Shown here in pieces: positions 42,401 to 50,100 of a DNA stretch of 64,000 nucleotides. This stretch comes from Bacteroidota bacterium (lineage in GTDB: Bacteria > Bacteroidota > Bacteroidia > AKYH767-A > OLB10), in assembly GCA_019136655.1 (NCBI GenBank), contig JAGVTU010000001.1, forward strand, positions 124,001-188,000, read 5' to 3'. The notes below the pieces were generated by a model. It had not been told where the DNA came from and did not search any database. It worked only from the letters and a program-made list of their open reading frames with translations. The first letter of the stretch is position 1. The number at the start of each line of letters is the position of its first letter. Position numbers and translations under genes: made by a program.

Positions 42401-42668
42401 TGTTGGATGCAGGAATGTTTAGTGTTTGTGTAACCAACCCTGTACCTGAAAACCGCAGTTGGGTTGTTGTTGATTTGACCATGATGGAATATTTACCGTC
42501 TATATCTGTAACGGCTCCATTGGTAGTACCGGGTTCTACCACGCTAACGCCCGGTATCCCCAGCTTGTCGGAAGACGAGATTACCTTTCCGGTAACTGTT
42601 CTGTCCTGTGCAAGTGCTGCTAATGACAGCACAAACAAGCTTAAAAACAATGTGATTGTTTTCCTCAT
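39489..42668 (-). CDS. SusC/RagA-family TonB-linked outer-membrane transporter
   Basis: A 1059-residue TonB-dependent transporter. A signal peptide (to about 20) precedes a carboxypeptidase-D-like domain (TVTGKVISSSDKLGIPGVSV), a TonB box region, the plug (FINSLQGRVAGVSITGSSNL, RGLRSINFENQPLFVVDGIP), and a 22-strand barrel ending in the aromatic TFGINLNVRF. It imports a nutrient together with the SusD-like partner downstream. Length is normal for the family. It has a strong promoter and a ~150-nt leader with possible hairpins. Confidence 0.97.
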   Translation of the reverse strand: MRKTITLFLSLFVLSLAALAQDRTVTGKVISSSDKLGIPGVSVVEPGTTNGAVTDIDGKYSIMVKSTTTQLRFSGTGLVTQTLNIPASNSLDVTMSQDVQKIGEVVVTALGIKREEKSLGYSTQKVSAEELSDAKEANFINSLQGRVAGVSITGSSNLGGSSRILLRGLRSINFENQPLFVVDGIPMNNENVTTVDQARGALGYDYGNAIQDINPDDIESINVLKGPSATALYGSRGSNGVIIITTKKGVAREKSEKYSPIGVTLNIGFGMKKIYNLPKYQNRYGGGASPDFIESDIHPGEPRSEFEYDGSWGPELLGQEVYQWDSYYPSMPNYNKKTPWVAHPDNVKDFFQTGIVKNNSISLDGGNEKSLFRLGYTNYDEKGVIPNEKLNRNIVSFSGSNKFTDRLSADISMNYVVSRGKGRAATGYNSIASNFNQWWQRQLDIHQLEDYKNPDGSQRAWNMNAEDDPSPLYWDNPYWVAYENYETDQRNRLYGALNFTYDLGKGFSVIASGKTDYYDDFRQERVAVGSAIATAIPSYSENTLQFNENNYEMMLNYKHRISDDFDFNGFVGANRMDQKFSNKFIATQGGLKVPNFYSISNSQSSELIQSSQVRQLRKNSVFASASLGYKSFLYLDITGRNDWSSTLPEDNNSYFYPSVSGSFVFSEKLNLAWLNYGKLRAGWAQTAIDPPAYRATATPALISDNFNGVPTSVHPGTFNNTTLKPEFTSGFETGIEARFLNQRISMDVAYSSSISKDVIFNVQQSGASGINFKIYNAAEISNKTVELMLNVIPVKLKNGLEWGVGFNWAKTKNRVEKLFTDENGNETESVQIGTAPFSATLQMYKGMEASQIVGYDFVYDDNGNKVVDADGFYLRSDVVKPLGSVLPDYTGGVNTYISFKGIRLGGLIDFQKGGKVYSLTNVWGKYSGLFAETAEGDIRENGLINEGVTETGEQNTTVVAAVDHYFLDGGYVITAADVYDASFVKLREMTLSYELPSSLFKKGIRGVSVGIYGRNLAILHKNAPNIDPESGLSTSNVQGFEGGQLPTARTFGINLNVRF

Positions 42669-42824
42669 AATGTTTCAATTTGAATTTAACTTATTTAGTT
42701 GATTTGTATTCCAGACATGGCGGTCAATCCTGTCTTTCAAAAAGCAGAAAAGACATTGCGTCTTATTCTTGGTTTTATGATTTGGTAATACTTTAACCAT
42801 AACTGGTTTCAGAATATCTTCATG

Positions 42825-42854
42825 CAAAGTTATAAATTAAATTAACTCTGCAAA
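42825..42854 (-). promoter_or_regulatory. Promoter of the susCD operon
   Basis: On the minus strand TTTG (42851-42854), 18 nt, then TAACTTTG (42825-42832): an almost perfect primary-sigma promoter of Bacteroidota. The ~150-nt leader to the susC ATG can form AAGAC/GTCTT and TGTCTTT/AAAGACA stems that share the GTCTT segment. Confidence 0.7.
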
Positions 42855-42902
42855 TTTTTTTTAAAATAAGTAGAGTATTTAGAAAAAAATGTATGAGGCC
42901 TA

Positions 42903-43976
42903 TTATCGCCTTCCTATTTGCTTAAGATGAACGATGTGCGAATAGAGAGCCTGCCTTAATGTAGGAAATTCTTTGTAAGTGATATTGAATTCCCTACAAG
43001 TGTCTTTTACAATTGCATTAAGGGCAGGATAATGAATGTGGCTGATTCGGGGAAACAAATGGTGTTCAACCTGAAAATTTAGACCACCTAACAACCAGCA
43101 GATAAATTTATTCTTGGTGGCAAAGTTGCTTGTTGTCTGTAACTGATGTATTGCCCATTCAGATTCAATCTTCATTGATTCACCTTCAGGGTTAACAAAC
43201 TCCATATCTTCTACAATATGTGCAAGCTGAAATACAACAGAAATAGTTATTCCTGTGACAACTACCATTACAACGTAGCCAATTATAGTATCTGCAAGAC
43301 CCACATTGTAAATAGGAAATACGATGAATGCTGCTACATAAAATAATTTTGTTGCCCAGAAAACAACATGTTCCCACCAGGCGAGCTTTTGCATCTTCGT
43401 ATGTTCAGCAATTTTACCTGAAAAATATTTCTTGAAATCGTTATAAAAAACCCAGAAAAAATAAGTGATTCCGTAAAGCAACAGACCATAAATATGCTGA
43501 TAGCGGTGAAACCAATATTTCTTTTGGCCTTCATGGACGCGGATAAAAGGTTTAATGTCTATATCATCATCCATTCCTTCTACATTGGTATATGAATGAT
43601 GGTTGATATTATGTTTTTGCTTCCAGATAAATGAAACACCTCCTAATAAATTTAATGAATGTGCCATGGATTCATTAACCCATTTGCGACTTGAATAACT
43701 TCCATGTGCTCCATCGTGCATCACATTAAAGCCTATTGCTGCTACCACCACACCCATCAGTGCACACAAAGCCAATGACAACCAGCCATTTGAAGGTGTA
43801 AAAAACACTAGTATGACATATAGTGCAATCAGCAATGTGAAAAGTATGATAGTTTTTGAGAATAGTTTGAAATTACCGGTTGAAGGTATTTGATTTTTTT
43901 CAAAATATTCGTTCACACGCTGTTTTAAAGAAGGAAAAAATACTGCGTCTTTATTATTGAATTTTACTGTTGCCAT
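42903..43976 (-). CDS. Membrane fatty acid desaturase
   Basis: A 357-residue membrane di-iron desaturase. The three histidine boxes are HDGAHGSY, KHNINHHSYTN and QVEHHLFPRISH; the Q-x-x-H-H form of the third marks the front-end (delta-5/6-type) branch. Four to six helices surround them. No cytochrome b5 domain is fused. It acts in the inner membrane on acyl chains of lipids or acyl-CoA. It has its own promoter (43996-44003) and lies between susC and rlpA. Confidence 0.95.
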   Translation of the reverse strand: MATVKFNNKDAVFFPSLKQRVNEYFEKNQIPSTGNFKLFSKTIILFTLLIALYVILVFFTPSNGWLSLALCALMGVVVAAIGFNVMHDGAHGSYSSRKWVNESMAHSLNLLGGVSFIWKQKHNINHHSYTNVEGMDDDIDIKPFIRVHEGQKKYWFHRYQHIYGLLLYGITYFFWVFYNDFKKYFSGKIAEHTKMQKLAWWEHVVFWATKLFYVAAFIVFPIYNVGLADTIIGYVVMVVVTGITISVVFQLAHIVEDMEFVNPEGESMKIESEWAIHQLQTTSNFATKNKFICWLLGGLNFQVEHHLFPRISHIHYPALNAIVKDTCREFNITYKEFPTLRQALYSHIVHLKQIGRR

Positions 43977-43995
43977 TATCTTTGCTTATGGTTGG

Positions 43996-44003
43996 CAAAT
44001 ATA
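43996..44003 (-). promoter_or_regulatory. -7 element of the desaturase gene
   Basis: TATATTTG on the minus strand matches TAnnTTTG 19 nt before the ATG. Confidence 0.5.
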
Positions 44004-44078
44004 GTTATCCGTCAGTATGGTATATCAGTTATAAAATATTTTATGCTATGCTTCTGTTTATAAACATATTGGAATTTG

Positions 44079-44109
44079 TTTGTAATACAATGCTTTATAT
44101 ATATGTTTG
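44079..44109 (+). promoter_or_regulatory. Promoter of rlpA
   Basis: TTTG (44079-44082), 19 nt, TATGTTTG (44102-44109): a full match to the -33/-7 pattern. Transcription would begin near 44113-44116, which supports the internal start at 44159 over the in-frame ATG at 44114. Confidence 0.7.
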
Positions 44110-44158
44110 AGAAATGATTTATATCAGTTCAATAAATCTTCAGCAGAAATTTACTGTA

Positions 44159-44833
44159 ATGGCAATTAAATGGTCAGTCTTGTTGCTTTTTGGTTTGCTG
44201 CTATCGGTAAATTCTTCATCTGCACAAACCATAACAGGAGGAGCATCTTATTATGCACGGTCATTCGAAGGAAGAAAAACAGCAAACGGTGAAAAATTCA
44301 GCAACTATGATATGACCTGTGCCAGCAGAAAACTTCCTTTTCATACATTTCTTAAAATAACTAATCTGAAGAATAATCTGACCACAATTGTCAGGGTAAA
44401 TGACAGAGGCCCGTATGCAAAGCAGAGAGTTGTTGACCTTTCAGAACAGGCAGCCAGAATAATTGGAATTTACAAAAGAGGAATCACCCGTGTGAAGATG
44501 GAAATAATTAAGCCACCCTCGGATGCAGATTCACTGAAAAAAGTGATGAATGAAAATGATATTGTGGATGCTGATGGAAAAAAAATGGTCAGTAATGGTT
44601 ATATGTTAAGTATCTGGCGAACCAGAGATTTACCTCATGCATTATTACTAATTAATCAGCTGCATGAACTGGAATATATTCAGAATTTTTATGTGCTGAA
44701 AAAAATGAATGACCATCGTCCTTTATATCATATTCTCATAATAAATATTGACAGTACTCCGGAAGCTGAAAAGCTGAAAAATTATTGGGAAAGAAAAGGA
44801 TTTTTGAGGGTGAAAATTTTGGAAAAGGCTTAA
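44159..44833 (+). CDS. rlpA: RlpA family septal ring lytic transglycosylase-like protein with SPOR-like domain
   Basis: A 224-residue exported protein. The signal peptide runs from MAIKWSVLLLFGLLLSVNSS to about SSAQ. The double-psi beta-barrel of RlpA follows (ITGGASYYARSFEGRKTANG, KFSNYDMTCASRKLPFHTFL, VRVNDRGPYAKQRVVDLSEQ, AARIIGI) with the GPY/DLS motifs. The C-terminal GYMLSIWRTRDLPHALLLIN region looks like a SPOR peptidoglycan-binding domain. Such proteins cleave denuded glycan strands at the septum; activity varies among species. It has a clear own promoter and converges with pbpC. Confidence 0.93.
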   Translation: MAIKWSVLLLFGLLLSVNSSSAQTITGGASYYARSFEGRKTANGEKFSNYDMTCASRKLPFHTFLKITNLKNNLTTIVRVNDRGPYAKQRVVDLSEQAARIIGIYKRGITRVKMEIIKPPSDADSLKKVMNENDIVDADGKKMVSNGYMLSIWRTRDLPHALLLINQLHELEYIQNFYVLKKMNDHRPLYHILIINIDSTPEAEKLKNYWERKGFLRVKILEKA

Positions 44834-44837
44834 GTGT

Positions 44838-47144
44838 TTACAGTGCACCTACTGTAATATGAATATCAGAATTGCGGCCCTTGTCATCCGCACATGATAT
44901 TTTAATACTTCCTTTTTGAGGGGTGAAAAATAATTGCTCACCGGCACCGGCAGCCCTGTAAAAAATATCATTGATATACCAGTAAACTGTTTGTACGTCA
45001 GAGTTGGCATGACAACTCAGCATTAATTTATCTCCTGATTTTAAGTCAATGAGATATTCACCGGCATCAGCAGGAGAAGTAATTTTTGGTGGTGAGTCAT
45101 TGAAAATTCGTGAGCAAGCGATGTTATGTGGTGGAGGCATTTTGATATTGATGTGTTCACTTTTATAAAATGCCAGTAAATCAGGGTCAGGATTTGGATA
45201 CAGAATTTTCTTATAACCCGCAGCCGGTGCACAGGAGGTGCAATAACTGACTTTTTCATCGGGCGATACCATTATTTCTTTTGCATGAGTGCAAATGGCA
45301 TTTGAAGAAATGCCCGGGATAAACTCATCCATCACCTGCTTATCACAAAATGTATTCGGAATTTTTCCTGACTCACTGCAAACCAATCTGAAGTTAACTG
45401 CTTTGGGTGTTGAAAACCATTCTGCTTCCGAACTATAATCAATGGTGTTAAAAATATCAAACAACAATGGTGTGGCCATGTCTGCACCGGTAAGTTCGGC
45501 AATGCCGCTACCGTCAAAATTGCCAACCCAGACACCAATAGTATATTTTTTGTTATATCCTATACTCCATGCATCACGTCTGCCATAGGAGGTTCCGGTT
45601 TTCCATGCAATTTTGGGAATACGAAGGCTGTTTTCATAATTATTCGGCATGTCAGGGCGTACTAATTTACTTAGCATTTCAGTAGTAAGATATGCTGCAG
45701 CATCAGATATTAAAGGAAATGAATAACTGACCGTATCATCATCAGTATATTTCAATGGTACATAATTTCCATTATTGGCAAATGTGGAGTACAGGTTTGA
45801 GAGTTCTGATAATTTAACTCCGCATCCGCCTAATACAACTGACAAACCTAATTTTTTCTGTTGTGCTGCTATTGACTGAAACTGACTTTGTGCCAGTGCA
45901 TCAGTGAGCGTGTTAACGCCCAGTTTGTTTAGAGTTTGTACAGCAGGAATATTTAAGCTGTGCGATAATGCAAATTCAACTGTAACCGGTCCGTTAAATT
46001 TCGAATTAAAATTTTCAGGTGAATATCCCATATAATTTACCGGAATATCATTTATTATTGTCATCGGTGTGAGTAAACCTTTGTCAATTGCAAGTGCATA
46101 TACCAAAGGTTTTAATGTACTGCCCGGAGAGCGTACTGCATTTACACCATCAACCTGTCCCTGATGTAAATTATCAGTTGCATCATTGGAGCCGATATAA
46201 GCGAGAACTTTTCTTGTTTTATTATCAATGACAATTGCAGCTGCATTATAAATATTTTTCAGTGCAAGTCTTTTGCTGTAATTATAAACCAACACCTGAA
46301 GTTTATGCTGCATAGCAGTTTTGATGGTTGTATGAATTGAATTTTTTTGAGGATATTTTTCTTTCATCCTGAATGCCAGCTGAGGAATTAGTGCAGGAGC
46401 TTTCTGCCTTTGCATGTCTGCAGGTTCGTTTAATGCATCATTGATGTCGCTGTCAGAAAACAAATGTTGTTTCTTAAAACGGTGCAACCATTTATTCCTT
46501 TCTCTTTTAATCACATCATTATATCTTCCGGGTCGTAATGAATTAGGCCTGTTGGGAATGATGCACAATGTTGCACACTCAGCCAATGAAAGTGCTGAAG
46601 GTAACTTACCGAAATAAAAAACAGAAGCAGCTTTTACTCCTTCGATATTTCCACCATAAGGAATTAGGTTCAAGTAGAGATTAAGAATTTCATCCTTACT
46701 GTATTGCCATTCCAGTTCAGTTGCTCTGAATGCTTCGGTCATTTTATTTGTCCATGTACGCGGAGCAGGGTAGAGGAGTCTTACAACCTGCATGGTGATA
46801 GTAGAGGCTCCTGATGTCTTGCGCTGATGCAATAGGTTGTAGAACAATGCACGTATAACGGCAACGGGATTTACACCGTAATGAAAATAAAAGTACTTGT
46901 CTTCTTTATTCAGTATTGCTTTTATGAGCTGAGGATTGACTTCTTTTTCGGTTACAGCCATTCTCCATTTTGAGTCTTTTGAAAGATAGGCATGCAACAC
47001 AGTACCATCATCTGCAGAAATAACGGTGGAATATGGTACTTCAACCTGCAACGGAAAACACCACCGGAGAAAAAGAAAAACAGCAAAAAGGGCAACAGTG
47101 CTTATCAGTATAAACCTGAAACTTTTTTTAATCAGCCTAATCAT
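44838..47144 (-). CDS. pbpC: Penicillin-binding protein 1C
   Basis: A 768-residue bifunctional peptidoglycan synthase. After an N-terminal membrane anchor comes the GT51 glycosyltransferase (ILNKEDKYFYFHYGVNPVAV, GASTITMQVVRLLYP, EWQYSKDEILNLYLNLIPYG). The transpeptidase has the nucleophile in SPGSTLKPLVYALAID, the SxN motif in SHSLNIPAVQ and KTGTS. The C-terminal BiPBP_C domain (from about 690) ends the protein. It overlaps the alpha-2-macroglobulin stop region by 4 nt: its ATG is at 47144, so the two proteins are made together, as in many Gram-negatives where they are thought to form a defence-and-repair pair. Confidence 0.96.
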   Translation of the reverse strand: MIRLIKKSFRFILISTVALFAVFLFLRWCFPLQVEVPYSTVISADDGTVLHAYLSKDSKWRMAVTEKEVNPQLIKAILNKEDKYFYFHYGVNPVAVIRALFYNLLHQRKTSGASTITMQVVRLLYPAPRTWTNKMTEAFRATELEWQYSKDEILNLYLNLIPYGGNIEGVKAASVFYFGKLPSALSLAECATLCIIPNRPNSLRPGRYNDVIKRERNKWLHRFKKQHLFSDSDINDALNEPADMQRQKAPALIPQLAFRMKEKYPQKNSIHTTIKTAMQHKLQVLVYNYSKRLALKNIYNAAAIVIDNKTRKVLAYIGSNDATDNLHQGQVDGVNAVRSPGSTLKPLVYALAIDKGLLTPMTIINDIPVNYMGYSPENFNSKFNGPVTVEFALSHSLNIPAVQTLNKLGVNTLTDALAQSQFQSIAAQQKKLGLSVVLGGCGVKLSELSNLYSTFANNGNYVPLKYTDDDTVSYSFPLISDAAAYLTTEMLSKLVRPDMPNNYENSLRIPKIAWKTGTSYGRRDAWSIGYNKKYTIGVWVGNFDGSGIAELTGADMATPLLFDIFNTIDYSSEAEWFSTPKAVNFRLVCSESGKIPNTFCDKQVMDEFIPGISSNAICTHAKEIMVSPDEKVSYCTSCAPAAGYKKILYPNPDPDLLAFYKSEHINIKMPPPHNIACSRIFNDSPPKITSPADAGEYLIDLKSGDKLMLSCHANSDVQTVYWYINDIFYRAAGAGEQLFFTPQKGSIKISCADDKGRNSDIHITVGAL

Positions 47145-50100
47145 TTTATGATATGCACTCTGCCTGCACCACTGTATGAATGTATTTCTCCGTTATACAT
47201 AGCATCAGCACTTACTGGTCCCATAATGAAACTTCCGGTGCTTACGGCTCGGACAGTGTAATAATAATAGCGTGTTGTTTTGCCTGAAGAAGTATAGAGA
47301 TTGATACGGTCATCACGGATATCGAAATAATCAGGTGTCTGCTGGTTTTTTATCCATGTCATTTCTCTTTCATCAGTAATACGAGGATTCTCAATTTCAA
47401 AACCGGAAGGAATCATATCAGTTACAACAATATTATCTGCTTCCATTCCACCCTGTGAAGTGAGTGCTATTTGCACAACAATCAGTTCGCCTTGTTTAAA
47501 TGTATTGAGCAAAGGTTGACCGAAACGGTTGAAAAAAGACTTGCGTACCATGATTTTACTGTCTTCTTCTTTTACGGGAGTATTTTCTTTAATACCACTC
47601 ACTTCCAAAAACCAGTAAAGTTTGCCTTCGCCCTGTGTCTTTATTTCAAGGGTTTTTCCGACAAGATTTTTGTCTTTCAGAATAAGGTCCTTTCCCGAAA
47701 ATTCAGCAATTTGTTTTCCTCCGGAAAACAGAGTTCCTTTTACATTCTTACTTACATTTTTGTTCACAAATTTTCCAAGAGCGAGGAAAGAAAATGCACG
47801 TTCCTGAGTACTCATCCATTTCTCTTTTTGAATAATCTGAGAGAGGGTTCTTGCCATCTGAGGAATCTGCGGATTACCGGCATCTGTTTCCAAAAGACAG
47901 TTGAGCGAAAGAGCATAATCACGAATATAGGAATGGAAATTTCCATTTGTACTCCGTATGGATTTTTCATCACCAAACTTTTCAGGCATCAGTGCAATAC
48001 TGCTTTTTGTATCACCAATAGCCTGATATGCACATGCCAGCATATATCTTGAATCGGCAGTGAGAAGTGTATGATTCGATTTGTAATAATTCATGGATGA
48101 CAAATCCTGTTTTCCGTTGAGTGCAAGCAAATAGAGAGAATAAATAATTTCACGTTTTGCTCGAGTGTTTTTTATGATGACATTGTCTTTGTTTAATTCG
48201 TAAACCGTTTCTACCTCACGCAGCTTAACTTTTTGTTTAAGGTATTCAAAAATTTTATTCACTGTATTGTTGTTAACGTCATAGCCTGCTTTATCTGCTT
48301 CGGTAAGAAAATGCAGTGCATAGGCAGTGGACCACCAGTTTTCAATTACACTACCCGGCCAGTATGTAAGAGAGCCATTATAAATTTGCATGCTTTCTAT
48401 TTTACGTATTGCTTCCTGCACATTGCTATGTGCATCGTAGGTAAAGTTGGTTTTTGTTGTAATTGTTTTTGCCAAATCGCCATAATAAATCTGAGGAAAT
48501 GCAATAGATACTGTTTGTTCCAGACATCCATGAGGATAATCAAGTAAGTAGCTGAGTTCATCACTGAATTGTACCAATGGCGAATTACTCACTACTAATT
48601 TCATGGCAGCACTTGATGGAATAAAATCTGAAGCAATGGTAAGTGATTTCGTGCCGCTCAATTCTCCCGAAGAAGTTTCTTTGACAAGCGAAGAGGGCGG
48701 ACGAATGGTAATGTTGGTTTTGTCAGTAAAATTATCAATACCACTTTTTGCTGAAATTATAATATCAGCATTACCAATAGTTGAACCTGCTACCAGTGTC
48801 CAGTTTGCAACAAATTCAGTTCCTGCAGCTATTGTAGTTTGAAGGTTTGCAGCATTAAGCAATTTCAGATTACCGGTAACTGAACATGCAGTGTTGCATT
48901 TCAGAGGAGCGTTGGTGCTATTGGTAAATGTCACAGGCATTTGAAGCGTATCGCCCGGACTCAGAAATCGCGGAATGGAAGGACTGATGACAACAGGATC
49001 AGCAACTTTAATATGTTTGTCGGCACTGCCAAAACGATTATTGCTCCATACACATGCCATCACACGTAGGTCGCCACTGAACTGTGGAATATCAATATTG
49101 TAATAAGCTTCACCGGCAGCATTTGTTTTAAGAATGCCACTCCATAATGCCACTAACTGAACGCGTTTGTTTGTAAGCGGATTTATTCTGCGTGAGAGGT
49201 CGTAGCCATCACCGCCTGTCAAAGATGATTTCATTTGCAGATCAGGGAGGAGTTTGGCATACATATCATAGGAGTTTACCTGCAAAGCCTGTTTCTGATA
49301 AAAGTATCCGTAAGGGTCAGGTGTTTTTTGATTTTTAAGAGCAAGAATTCCTTCATCCACAACGGCAATCGTAACTTCTACATCACCTCTTACAGGAGTT
49401 TTTATTTTGATGGACTGTTTTGTTTTACTTCTTGATTTATCAGCACATTCTATCGTTACCGGAATTTTCAGATCCGGTTTAGAAACCATCAGTGGCATAA
49501 AACCATGTGCTACAGTTAAAGGCATTGAACCGTCATCCAATGGTCTGAATAATGTGGCAGTGACATAAACGTTGGGCAGATATGATTCTTCTATCGGCAA
49601 ACTGAGCATGGCAGAACGTTTATCGGTATTGATATAATAGTAATGCAAAAGTTTATCGGATTCTACAGTCACAAGCAGCTTTCCCTGAAAAGGTGTTTTA
49701 AAAAGGATGTTTGCTTTTTCACCCGGCAAAAAAGTATCCTTATCAGCCTGAATAGTTACCTGACCTTCCGTATTGATGTTGAACGATGAGTTGGAGGTGT
49801 AACCATATCCATATGCCCAGAATGATGAAGCAGAATAATTCTCACCTTTATTACGCGATACTCTTACTTCGTATTCTCCGGAGTTAGAAGGAATAAAATT
49901 TAATTTACTTCCCTGTGCAGAAATGGACATTTTTTTGCTGAGTACAACCACTTCACGTTTTTGCGAAACATATCGGTAATTTCCGTTATCGGTTTTTTCA
50001 ACAACATTATACCAGTCATTATTTACAACTTCCACAAATGCTTCTGCGTTAATGCCGTTACCGTTTTTGTTGCAGGCCGCTAAATCAACAGTCATGTTGC